The position numbers and the translations under genes are program-made. 58,316 nt of DNA from JBDNJM01 sp041687755 (lineage in GTDB: Bacteria; Planctomycetota; UBA1135; GCA-002686595): contig JBDNJM010000128.1 in assembly GCA_041687755.1 (NCBI GenBank), positions 1-58,316 of the forward strand, given 5' to 3'. Below the pieces are notes generated by a model. That model was not told the origin of the DNA, did not search any database, and saw nothing but the letters and a program-made list of their open reading frames with translations. This document shows, piece by piece, positions 1-8,112 of the stretch; within the stretch, counting starts at the first letter, position 1, and each line of letters starts with the position of its first letter.

Positions 1-82
1 CGGTCTCGCTGAAGCTCAAGCCTTCGCGGGCCCGGAGTTCCAGCGCACTGGCGATGTTGTTCGAAAGCGGGGGTGTGTCCAT
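1..82 (-). CDS. Partial N-terminus of an unidentified protein
   Basis: On the minus strand an ATG at position 82 opens a frame that stays open to the window edge, giving 27 residues starting MDTPPLSNNIASALELRARE. The segment is too short to assign. The helix-like LELRAREGLSFSE stretch could belong to a DNA-binding or recombinase protein, but that is a guess. The only support is the open frame and a plausible start, with no clear ribosome binding site. Confidence 0.25.
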   Translation of the reverse strand, partial: MDTPPLSNNIASALELRAREGLSFSET

Positions 83-1043
83 CCCGGCTATCGTGCGGCG
101 ACCAGCGCGCCGAGCAAGGTGGGCTTCAAGCGACGCTTACGCATTTGTTTGCAGCGGTCGGGCACCCCGAGCGGCGAGGTCCCTATAGGCCATTTTTTTT
201 TTGCAGTCCGTGACGAGAGTTCCGCTCGGAATCGAGCCGGATGTGACCGTGATCGTTGAAAGGCCTTTGCATCCGGTCCAAGTGCAGGCTCCTGAGTTGC
301 ATTCACCGGGTGCTTTGGCGACTGATCCTGTGATCGTGAATCCAACTCCACCGCTATCAATAATGGGGCCGGAGCCCGTCAGTTGTGCGACGCAACCTGA
401 GCAGATCGGGTCTTCTGGCCTGGCGAGGGGGGCGAGGGGGGGGCGAGGATGGACAGGACCCCAGAGATAAGGATGCTTTTCTTAACTTTCATTGGTGCGA
501 TGCTACTTGATAGATGTGCAGGAGTTGGTGAAGGCTGCGTCTCTTTTCAGCACCGTCCGTATAGCCTCATTCTTGAGGGGGGGGTATCTGGGGGGGGGGG
601 GGGCTGTCGACGGTGGTGTAAGCGTCTGCCTGTCAAGGGTTTATGGTTATGTATTTGTTTGCAGCGGAGCGCGGGGTGTCCCTTGGTTTTGTTGGGGTTA
701 ATCGTACGCGTCGCTTTGGATGCGGTGTGGTCCAGGTGCCCAGGCTAGAGAGTTGACGCAATCAAAAGGACATCGTTGGATCTGTACCTAGGCGATCGCG
801 CCGCCCGGTGGAGCTGAGCCAGCGCGCTAGTCTTGACCTACTGGATCCACCTCTGGAGCCGGGCTCGTGCGACGTTGAACTGGTAGCAGCCGAGGATGGC
901 AGCAAGTCGCTCCATGAGTGGGCAGCCTCGGGAGGCCGGCCGATTCCGCTCCTCAAGTTCATCCTAGGTGACGGCCTATCCGGAGTTCGGGTTCCAGGGC
1001 GACCGAGGCAGGCGAGCCGAGCCCGGGCATGCGGTAGGGCCAG
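83..1043. other. Long intergenic stretch, no confident gene
   Basis: About 960 bases without a gene I can support. The part from about 190 to 720 is visibly richer in T and in homopolymers than the rest of the window: a T run near 191-201, an 8-G run at 577-584 and a 14-G run at 590-603. A 15-base string (atttgtttgcagcgg) appears near 143 and again near 653. The short open frames here have the composition of random translation. A frame at 808-960 on the plus strand looks somewhat protein-like but has no family signature. Confidence 0.5.
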
Positions 1044-1933
1044 CTACTCAGCGGCGAAAGCCTCGACGCCGAGTTCGCGCAGCAGGCGCTTGGCCAGGGG
1101 CACGCGCAGGCCGGTTCGCGTCGGAGTGGATGTCGATTTGGAGTGCGAAGAAGAGCGGGTGGCGCTCGGTGAGCAGGGGGCGCTCGACGAAGTCGACGAA
1201 CCATCCGATCTGAGGCTCTGCCGCTTGGCCCCATCCGGTCTTGCCCTTCAGGACACACTCGCCGTCGGTTACCAGGGTCAAGAGTTCGTCGACGAGGTCC
1301 ATCGAACGAGTAGAGAAGGGCAGGTCGCGGGCGTGCAGCCGCTGCAGCAAGACGACTTGCTCGCGCGGTGAGATACGCAGCTCACCCTCGAGCCAGAAGG
1401 AGTCGATCTCGCCGGCCAGATTCTGGTTGCCGTAGCCGACCGCATCCACATAGTGCTGCATGCGGTCCCGCCCGATGCGGCGCGCGAGCTCCTGGTAGAA
1501 CCACACGCACGACCAGCGCAGGGCACTGCGCATGCTGTGGTCCTGGTCCCAGCGGGACCAGCCGCGGTCGACGCCGTCCCAGGGGAGCTCGACGTCGACA
1601 TCAGGGGGGGGCGCCGGGGAACACGCCGGTCTCGAGCGCGATCAGGGAGTTGAGGAGCTTGTACGTCGAGGCCGGCAGGAAGCCCTGGGTCGCGCGCTGG
1701 GTGTCGTTGGTGCGGTAGCAGCCGGACTCCGGGTCGTTGGTGACGAAGACGCCTTTGACCCCGGCCTCCTCGAAGAGTTCACCGAAGCGTGGATTGAGGA
1801 TCCAGCGGGCCTCGGGGAGGCCTTCCATCGGAGGCGCGGGGGAGACTTCGTCGGAAGCCGGGGACTGTCGGGCGGAGAGGCCGCAGGAGGCTCCGAGGAC
1901 CAGCAGGAACAGGAGGAGAGTACGTTCGAGCAT
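1044..1933 (-). pseudogene. Class D (OXA-type) beta-lactamase, frameshifted
   Basis: Class D serine beta-lactamases hydrolyse beta-lactams in the periplasm or at the outer membrane. The hallmark motifs are all visible: STYK (nucleophile Ser and Lys) in PASTYKLLNSL, the YGN motif in VGYGNQNL, and KTG in LKGKTGWG. The start at 1933 gives MLERTLLLFLLVLGASCG, a lipoprotein-type signal ending at Cys. The reading frame is broken twice. In an 8-base homopolymer at 1604-1611, removing one base joins GVFPGAPP to DVDVELPWDG. Near 1105-1112, removing one base replaces an Arg/Ala-rich tail by LAKRLLRELGVEAFAAE, which looks like a normal OXA C-terminus and ends at 1044. Repaired length is about 296 residues, normal for the family. 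This is either a recent pseudogene or homopolymer sequencing error. Confidence 0.85.
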
Positions 1934-2023
1934 GGGCTTCCGTGGGTCGTTCGGAGGCGCGCCGCTGGGCCGGATTCGGAGCACGCCTTGATGCACTTGC
2001 CAAACCTAGCGCATGGTGGAGCC

Positions 2024-3514
2024 ATGCTGCATCTCCGCGCCTTGCTCGTCTGCGCCATTGTCGCGCTCTCCGCTGCCGTTGCCCATGGGGCCCAAGGGGG
2101 GGCGGAGCGCCGGCCGAACGTGCTGCTCGTCGTCGCCGACGACCAGTCGCCGTTCGATTTGCGGGCGTACCGGCCGGACTCGGCGCTCGAGACGCCGGTC
2201 ATCGACGCGCTCAGCGCCGAGGGCATGACGATCGACGGGGCGTACCACATGGGCTCCTGGTCGGGCGCGGTTTGCTCGCCCTCGCGACACATGATCATGA
2301 GCGGGCGGACGCTGTGGCACCTGCCCTCGAATGGGGTCCAGGGCGCGGGGCCGAACCCGCTTTGCCCGGACGATCTGGCGCAGAACACGCTGGCGGCCGT
2401 GTTCAATCGGGCGGGCTACGACACGATGCGCACCTGTAAGCGCGGCAACAGCTACGAGGGTGCGAACGAGCAGTTCACCGCTCGGCGGGACGCGACGAAG
2501 CGCGGCGCGAGCCCGCAGGACGGCAGCGCTTGGCACGCCGATCAGGTGATCGACTACTTGGGCGAGCGCGCGGAGGCGGAGAGCGAGAAGCCGTTTCTCA
2601 TCTACTTGGGCTTCTCCCATCCCCACGATCCCCGCAATGCCCCGGCCGCGCTGCTGGAGAAGTACGGGGCGGACAACGAGACCGTGGCGGATCCGGCGCG
2701 GCCGACGGCACCGCCGCTTCCGGAGAACTACCTGCCGGCGCACCCGTTCCCGCACGGGCATCCGGGACTGCGCGACGAGGTCTCGGTGCAGGGCGTGGGC
2801 GAGCGGCGGGACGAGGCGACGATCCGCAACGAGATCGGCCGCCAGTTCGCGTGCTCGGAGAACATCGACGTGCAGCTGGGGCGCGTTCTGGGGGAGCTGG
2901 AGGCGCGCGGCGAGCTCGATAACACTTACGTGATTTACACCGCGGACCACGGCATGGCGATCGGCCGGCACGGGCTGCAGGGCAAGCAGAACCTGTACGA
3001 GCACACCTGGCGGGTGCCGCTGATCGTCTGCGGCCCCAAGGTTCCGGCGGGGGCGCGGGCGGCGGGCAACGTCTACCTGACGGACTTGCTCGCGACGGTC
3101 TGCGAATTGGTCGGAATCGAAGCGCCGAGCTCGTCGGAGGGGACCAGCTTCGTCCCGGTGTTGCACGACGAACGTGCCACGGTGCGCGACGTGCTCTACG
3201 GCGCCTACTGCGGCGGGACCAAACCGGGCATGCGCTGCGTGCGGCGCGGCGACTGGAAGCTGGTCAAGTTCGATGTGCTCGACGGCAGCGTGCAGGAGAC
3301 GCAGCTGTTCAACCTGTCGAGCAACCCGGCCGAGCGCCTGCCGCAGCACAACGAGTTCGAGGTCATCGTCGCAACGGGCTTCGCGCCGACCGCGGAGGAG
3401 ACGAACCTCGCCGGCGACCCACGCTTCGCGGAGCGTCTTGCGGAGATGGAGGCGCTTCTCGAGGCAGAGATGCTGCGCCTGGACGACCCGTATCGGCTCT
3501 GGGATCAGGACTGA
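2024..3514 (+). CDS. Secreted sulfatase (type I, Cys active site)
   Basis: Type I sulfatase of the alkaline phosphatase superfamily, predicted to hydrolyse sulfate esters outside the cytoplasm. The start at 2024 gives a signal peptide MLHLRALLVCAIVALSAAVA ending AHGA. Near the N-terminus RPNVLLVVADDQ supplies the paired metal-binding Asp residues. CSPSR at about residues 84-88 is the formylglycine motif (C-x-P-S-R), so the enzyme needs a formylglycine-generating enzyme that is not in this window. YTADHGMAIGRHGLQGKQ is the second metal-binding region. At about 496 residues it has normal family length. The C-terminal RRGDWKLV and LFNLSSNPAE segments are typical of choline-sulfatase/arylsulfatase-like members. 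Substrate cannot be inferred. A longer open frame extends upstream to 1532 but is the antisense of the beta-lactamase. Confidence 0.92.
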   Translation: MLHLRALLVCAIVALSAAVAHGAQGGAERRPNVLLVVADDQSPFDLRAYRPDSALETPVIDALSAEGMTIDGAYHMGSWSGAVCSPSRHMIMSGRTLWHLPSNGVQGAGPNPLCPDDLAQNTLAAVFNRAGYDTMRTCKRGNSYEGANEQFTARRDATKRGASPQDGSAWHADQVIDYLGERAEAESEKPFLIYLGFSHPHDPRNAPAALLEKYGADNETVADPARPTAPPLPENYLPAHPFPHGHPGLRDEVSVQGVGERRDEATIRNEIGRQFACSENIDVQLGRVLGELEARGELDNTYVIYTADHGMAIGRHGLQGKQNLYEHTWRVPLIVCGPKVPAGARAAGNVYLTDLLATVCELVGIEAPSSSEGTSFVPVLHDERATVRDVLYGAYCGGTKPGMRCVRRGDWKLVKFDVLDGSVQETQLFNLSSNPAERLPQHNEFEVIVATGFAPTAEETNLAGDPRFAERLAEMEALLEAEMLRLDDPYRLWDQD

Positions 3515-3557
3515 TGCGTGCGAGCGCCGTCCACGAGCGGCGATCCGAACCGTTTGC

Positions 3558-4172
3558 CTAGTTTGAGGATCGGGTCTGCCAGGCCCAGCGCACCGTGGCG
3601 AGCATGAGCAAGCCTCCGCCGAGCAACGCGTAGAGCGCGACTTGGGCGCCGACCAGCAGCCCCAGTGCAGATTCGTCGGCTGCCCGCAGCGCGGCGAGCT
3701 TCCAGACGCCAAGGCTGATGAACACGATCGCTCCAAGCAGGGCGGGGGCGGGTCGTCTCGAACTCGCGTCCTCGCGGATCGCGGCGGCGCGCCGGCTACG
3801 GGAAGAGGCTCCGCGCGCTGGATCCGTCACGGACGTCGTCCCAACGAGAGTGGGCGGGGCAAGGGGCACCGAGAGGTCGGCGAGTGCTGCTCGGGCGAGT
3901 TGCCGCAGCTCGTCCCAGTCCGCGTCTTCGGGGACCCCAGTCTCGGTCCCAGGGTCGGGTTGCTCATCGAGCCGGGCGAGGGTGCGGTTGATCTGAGCTA
4001 GAAGCTCCTGAGCACTAAAGGGAAGCAGCTCCGTCTCGGCGAGCTGCGGCGCGAGGAGGAAGGCGTCCTCGAAGTTGAGCGCCAGTTCGTCGGGCCTCTC
4101 CGGGGTGGCAGCTAGCAGCCGGAGCGCATCGACGAGGGTTGAGAGCAGTCGAGCTTGTTGGATCTCAGGCAT
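3558..4172 (-). CDS. Hypothetical membrane protein with two C-terminal TM helices
   Basis: No family recognised. The 204-residue protein starts MPEIQQARLLSTLVDALRLL. Residues 1-100 are acidic and helical with many Leu/Glu residues. Two hydrophobic segments near residues 143-160 (ALLGAIVFISLGVW) and 172-192 (LVGAQVALYALLGGGLLML) are probable membrane helices, leaving the N-terminal part cytoplasmic or periplasmic. It converges on the sulfatase with a gap of 43 bases. The helical N-terminal region followed by a pair of TM helices suggests a membrane-anchored regulator, but nothing directly shows a function. Confidence 0.65.
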   Translation of the reverse strand: MPEIQQARLLSTLVDALRLLAATPERPDELALNFEDAFLLAPQLAETELLPFSAQELLAQINRTLARLDEQPDPGTETGVPEDADWDELRQLARAALADLSVPLAPPTLVGTTSVTDPARGASSRSRRAAAIREDASSRRPAPALLGAIVFISLGVWKLAALRAADESALGLLVGAQVALYALLGGGLLMLATVRWAWQTRSSN

Positions 4173-4223
4173 CCAGAGATCGTACCCGAGCCGCCGGTCG
4201 GTTCGAGTCGGCCCACAGCTGCG

Positions 4224-4241
4224 CTGGGCGGGCCCGCCCAG
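4224..4241 (-). terminator. GC-rich perfect palindrome, likely terminator
   Basis: The 18-base perfect palindrome ctgggcgggcccgcccag lies between the end of the minus-strand receiver/kinase gene (4309) and the next minus-strand gene (start 4172). Position and symmetry fit a terminator for the long operon to its right. There is no obvious T-run, so it may be a rho-assisted or attenuating hairpin. Confidence 0.5.
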
Positions 4242-4308
4242 CTCTAGGCGGGCCCCGACCGCGCGCAGGGAGCTCCGCGCTTGTCGCTTGGACGGGCCTA
4301 TGGGCAGC

Positions 4309-5607
4309 TCAGGCCGCCGGTCGTTCGATCTTGGCCTTCACGAAGCCCGCGTCCAGCTTGAGGGCCAGGCGGGAGTCGTCGCCGCTGTCCTCCATTGAGA
4401 GGTCTGCGTGCAGGAAGCGCGCGATCTGGCGGGCGAGCGGGAGGTGCAGGAGCACGCCGCTGGTGCGGAAGGGCTCGAACATCTTGCGCTTCTGGTCGCC
4501 GTCGAAGTGGCAGCCGGGCAGCAGGACTTCGAGGCACAGCTTGGGCAAGCCGAAGCCGCCCGTGGTCTCGAGGCGGGCCTCGAGGGTCAGCTGCTGCTGG
4601 TCGCCGCAGAGTTCCAGGGCACCGAGGACCAGGTGGCGAGCGAGGTCCGCGGTGCGATCTTGGTCGAGCCGGCCCGTGGGCGGCAGCTGGGGGTCGCGGT
4701 CGATGACGATCGTCCGGCCGAGCAGGGCGGCGGCCTCGGTGCAGGCGGATTCGACGCGGTCGAGGGCTTCGGCCATCGGGCACTCGGCGTTGGTCGCGGA
4801 AAAGCGGCCGGCCTCGAGCTCGGCGAGATCGACCACCTGGCCGATCAGGGAGAGCATGCCGACGGCGTCGGGCGCCAGCTCGTTGAGCTCTTCGCGCGCG
4901 CCGGTGATCTCGGAGGCGGCCTGGATCCCGGAGAGGATGCGCCGGGCGGGCAGCTCGAGGGCGCGGCCGGCCTCGACGATGAAGTCGGTCTTCGTCTGGC
5001 TGAAGGCCTGGCTCATGGCCTTATCGGAGGTCAGCGCGAGGTTGACGGTCTCGAGCGAGGCGGCGTAGGCGCGGATTTCTTCGAGCGCCTGAATGTGCTC
5101 CTGGGACACGTTCCACTTCTCGACGAGGGCGGCGGCCAGCTGCTGGACTTCGATCGGGTCGAAGGGTTTCTTGAGGATCAGCAGGCGGTCGGACTGGCCG
5201 AGCTTGCGCAGCATCTCGGCGTAGCTGTAGTCGGAGTACGCCGTGCAGACCACGGCCTGCAGGTGGGGGTCCACCTTCCACATCTCGCCGAGGGTCTTGA
5301 CGCCGTCCCAGCCGGGGGGCATGCGGACGTCGACGAACGCCATGGCGAAGGGCTTGCCGTCCACCTTGGCCTGGCGCACGAGGTCGAGCGCTTCCTCGCC
5401 CTGGTGCGCGCTCGTCAGCTCGAATTCCAGGTCCAGCATCTCCGTGGAAGGGCTGGCTCCGTTGGCTTCGGCACCAAGGAACTCCTCGAGGAGCGCATCG
5501 ACTTCGCTGTCATCGCCCGAAGCGCCCCTCAGGATCTTGCGGAAATCCTGGTGGATCGCGGGGTTGTCGTCGACGAGGAGAATGCGGTGGTTGCGTTTCG
5601 GGTTCAT
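4309..5607 (-). CDS. Receiver domain fused to a degenerate histidine kinase
   Basis: Residues 1-150 form a receiver: HRILLVDDNPAIHQDF supplies the acidic pocket, VDVRMPPGWDG contains the phosphoacceptor Asp, and ILKKPFD contains the conserved Lys. A 40-residue insert rich in Asp/Glu follows the first helix. The rest resembles a histidine kinase core, with a helical dimerisation-like region, an F-box-like MFEPF and a final LHLPLARQIARFLHADLSME that mimics the G2 region. The phosphoacceptor His, the Asn of the N box and the DxGxG of the G1 box are not visible, so this is probably a pseudokinase. It starts six bases downstream of the intact kinase gene, so the receiver is the natural phosphorylation target of that kinase. 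Confidence 0.82.
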   Translation of the reverse strand: MNPKRNHRILLVDDNPAIHQDFRKILRGASGDDSEVDALLEEFLGAEANGASPSTEMLDLEFELTSAHQGEEALDLVRQAKVDGKPFAMAFVDVRMPPGWDGVKTLGEMWKVDPHLQAVVCTAYSDYSYAEMLRKLGQSDRLLILKKPFDPIEVQQLAAALVEKWNVSQEHIQALEEIRAYAASLETVNLALTSDKAMSQAFSQTKTDFIVEAGRALELPARRILSGIQAASEITGAREELNELAPDAVGMLSLIGQVVDLAELEAGRFSATNAECPMAEALDRVESACTEAAALLGRTIVIDRDPQLPPTGRLDQDRTADLARHLVLGALELCGDQQQLTLEARLETTGGFGLPKLCLEVLLPGCHFDGDQKRKMFEPFRTSGVLLHLPLARQIARFLHADLSMEDSGDDSRLALKLDAGFVKAKIERPAA

Positions 5608-5613
5608 CGCTAG

Positions 5614-7548
5614 TCAGGCGGCCTGGTCCAGGTCGGCCACTAAGGGGTCAGGAGGAGTAAGTTCCAGGACGAAGGTGGCTCCCTGCCCAGAGCCTCCGCT
5701 GGTCGCGGTCAGGCTTCCGCCCAGCTCGACCGCGCTGTTCGCGGCCGAGTGCAGGCCGAAGCCGTGTCCGTCCGACTTCGTGGTGAAGCCGTGTTCGAAG
5801 ATCGTTTCGAGGTTGTCGGGCGCGATGCCCTCACCGTTGTCGGTGACCTCGATGCGCAGGCCGCCGACGGAATGGCCCGTCAGGTGCAGCCGCAGGGTCG
5901 GCGTCTCCGGGCTGCGCCGCTCGATGGCCTGGCGCGCGTTCTGCACCAGGTTGACGAGCAGGCCGAGCAGCTTGCTGCGGTCGGTCGGGAAGCCGGGCAG
6001 GTCGGCAAAGTCGCGCTCGATGATCAGGCTGGTGTCTTCGTTCGAGGCCTGTTCGGTGATCTCGACGGCCTTGTCCAGCAGATCGGAGATGCGACAAACC
6101 TGCACGACCGTGGTGCGCGTGGCGAACTCCTGTTGGGAGGCGACCAGGCTGCGGATGTGCTCGAGGCCTTCGGCGAGGCCCACAAGCTCTTCCTGGGTGC
6201 GCCTGCGGCCCTGGGCGAGGCGCTCGCTCAGGGCGCGAAGCAGCGGGACGAGCTTCTGACCGCGGGGGTCTTCGGAGATGAAGACCGAGAGGTCGTCGGC
6301 GTGGGCCTCGAGCATTCCGACGACCTTGTCGAGGCCCTCGACCTGCAGCTCGGTGACGCCCTTTTCGACCATCTTCGAGGCGACGCCGACTGAGTTGAGC
6401 GTGTTGCCGACGTTGTGCAGGATTCCGGTGGCGATCTCGCTCATGCCGGCCGTGCGCGCGGTCTCGACGAGCGCGATGCGCGACTTTTCGAGCTTATCGA
6501 GCATGGCGTCGAACTCGCCGGCCAGCACGCCGACCTCGTCGTCGCGCTGCAGGCCGAGGCGGACGGTGGTGTCGTCGCTGCGGCCGACGCGCAGCGCGTG
6601 TTCGGTGAGCGCTGTGACGGGCTGGATCACGATGCGCTGGATGAGCCGCGAGAGGCTCAGCAGCAGCAGCAGCCCGGCGGCGAGCGTGGAGCCCAGGGCG
6701 TAGCGCATCGCGACGCCGCCGCGCTGGGAGATCTCGCGCTGCACGTCAGTGGTGATCAGGAGGGCGGGGCGATGGCGCACGTCGTCGAAGGTGACGTGGG
6801 CCTGCAGAAGCTCCGAGTCGATCGGCTGCACGACGGGTCGCAGAGTACCGGTGGCGCTGTCGATGACCTGGGCGAGCTCGGGCGTGAGCTCGTCGCGGCG
6901 GACTGCGGCGATCGGTAGGGTCGCGAACTCGATCCGCGCTCGTTCCGCAATGCTGGCGACAAGGTCCGGGGTCAGGAAGCGACCCAGCACGACACGACCG
7001 AGCGAGCGGTCGGCCTCGCTGACGGCGACCGAGGCGATCAGGAGTGGCCCCGCGTCGGTCTCGAGCAGGCCGTGGACGTCGCCCAGGGGGTCGTCGATGC
7101 CGGCGCTCGGGACGCGGTGGGTGAGCACGACGTGCCCGGGCTTCAGGCCGTCGTCCGGAAAGTCGCGCAGCTGGAGCGGCTCCCGCGTGTGGGGCGCGCG
7201 GACCCCGCCCCAGAGCCGGCGGCCCTCAGCGTCGCACACGTAGACGAGGTCGAAGCGTTCGTCGGCGTAGAGCTCTTCGCCGAGCTGGGCCTCGATGGCG
7301 CGGTCGTCGCGCCCGAGTACTAGGTCGGCCATGGACGACCTCGAGGCGAGGCCCCGGGCCCGGTCGCGGATGCGCTCGATCTCGCCCTCGATGGCCCCGA
7401 TGCTGCGCAACGCATCCGCCGTCGCGCGCTCGCCCTCCAGCTCCGTGAAGCTGGGCCCGATGACCCGGCGCTGCGCCAAGTGATCGACGGCGCCGTAGCC
7501 CACAACGATGGGCACGAGTACCGCCAGGAGCTTTTCGCGCAGCTTCAT
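5614..7548 (-). CDS. Membrane histidine kinase (CHASE4-like sensor, HAMP)
   Basis: Sensor kinase of 644 residues. An N-terminal membrane segment (LLAVLVPIVVGYGAV) and a second near residues 283-303 (LGSTLAAGLLLLLSLSRLI) enclose a periplasmic sensor of about 260 residues. Its FDLVYVCDAEGRRLWGG segment resembles CHASE4 domains. A HAMP linker follows (VIQPVTALTEHALRVG...DEVGVLAGEFDAML). GILHNVGNTLNSV carries the phosphoacceptor His in the HNVGN variant. The ATPase domain shows NLVQNAR (N box), DNGEGI (G1), FEHGFTTK (F box) and GHGFGLH (G2). All catalytic elements are present. It is co-transcribed with the receiver-pseudokinase and, upstream, with pseudopilin genes. Confidence 0.93.
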   Translation of the reverse strand: MKLREKLLAVLVPIVVGYGAVDHLAQRRVIGPSFTELEGERATADALRSIGAIEGEIERIRDRARGLASRSSMADLVLGRDDRAIEAQLGEELYADERFDLVYVCDAEGRRLWGGVRAPHTREPLQLRDFPDDGLKPGHVVLTHRVPSAGIDDPLGDVHGLLETDAGPLLIASVAVSEADRSLGRVVLGRFLTPDLVASIAERARIEFATLPIAAVRRDELTPELAQVIDSATGTLRPVVQPIDSELLQAHVTFDDVRHRPALLITTDVQREISQRGGVAMRYALGSTLAAGLLLLLSLSRLIQRIVIQPVTALTEHALRVGRSDDTTVRLGLQRDDEVGVLAGEFDAMLDKLEKSRIALVETARTAGMSEIATGILHNVGNTLNSVGVASKMVEKGVTELQVEGLDKVVGMLEAHADDLSVFISEDPRGQKLVPLLRALSERLAQGRRRTQEELVGLAEGLEHIRSLVASQQEFATRTTVVQVCRISDLLDKAVEITEQASNEDTSLIIERDFADLPGFPTDRSKLLGLLVNLVQNARQAIERRSPETPTLRLHLTGHSVGGLRIEVTDNGEGIAPDNLETIFEHGFTTKSDGHGFGLHSAANSAVELGGSLTATSGGSGQGATFVLELTPPDPLVADLDQAA

Positions 7549-7590
7549 GGTGGGGGGATGGGGCGGGGAAGGGAGAGCAGGCGGGCGGTC

Positions 7591-8091
7591 TCAGGCCGCG
7601 CGCTGTTTGAAGTCGGCAGGCCGCTCCTCTGAAGTGGAGACCACTTCGCTCATCCGCACCGGGCGGGTGGCTTCGTTGATGAGTTCGCACAGGGATTGCA
7701 GCTGGTCGCGCTTGCGCAGCCTGCAGTCGGCCGGGCGCTCGCCGCGCGCGACGGCGCCCAGGTACTCGTGAAACCGATAAAGCGGCCCCGCAAGGCGGAA
7801 GGTCGCGAGCACCCCGGCCCAGAAGAGCACCGGCACCAGCAGCAGCAGGGTTACGCCGAGTACCTTGAGCAGCAGAGGCTGAATCTGGTCCATCAGCGCG
7901 ACCCCGTCGTTGGGGAGGGTCGTGGAGACCTGGGCCAGCGCAGCGCTGAAGACCAGGTACTGCAGCGAGAGGGCGAGCAGGCTCAGGCTCGTGAAGACAC
8001 CGATCAAGCGCAGCTGAAACTGCGGCAGGATCAGCTTGACCTTGCGATTGTCGCCGGACGGCTTCGCGGACTTTAGATCGACGGGAGTCAT
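7591..8091 (-). CDS. Two-TM membrane protein with HAMP-like tail
   Basis: 166 residues. After a basic N-terminus come two TM helices (FQLRLIGVFTSLSLLALSLQ at about 25-50 and LLLKVLGVTLLLLVPVLFW at about 73-95). These are followed by RLAGPLYRFHEYLGAVARGE and RKRDQLQSLCELINEA, which match the pattern of HAMP-type signalling linkers (xxGPLYRxxxxLxxVAxGE). The loop between the helices is only about 25 residues. It lies 42 bases upstream of the kinase gene in the same direction and probably acts in the same signalling chain. It has no output domain of its own. Confidence 0.75.
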   Translation of the reverse strand: MTPVDLKSAKPSGDNRKVKLILPQFQLRLIGVFTSLSLLALSLQYLVFSAALAQVSTTLPNDGVALMDQIQPLLLKVLGVTLLLLVPVLFWAGVLATFRLAGPLYRFHEYLGAVARGERPADCRLRKRDQLQSLCELINEATRPVRMSEVVSTSEERPADFKQRAA

Positions 8092-8112
8092 GGAGAGAGG
8101 ATCGGGGAGGGT

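Noticed and set aside
1532..2023. Long plus-strand frame joined to the sulfatase
   Set aside because: The part before 2024 is antisense to the class D beta-lactamase and lacks a signal peptide; the ATG at 2024 starts a clean signal sequence.
4180..4260. tRNA-like ggttcgagtcg string
   Set aside because: No cloverleaf can be built around it; the surrounding sequence is a terminator-like palindrome.
4408..5613. 401-residue plus-strand frame over the receiver-pseudokinase
   Set aside because: Composition typical of the antisense of a high-GC gene; no domain and no start.
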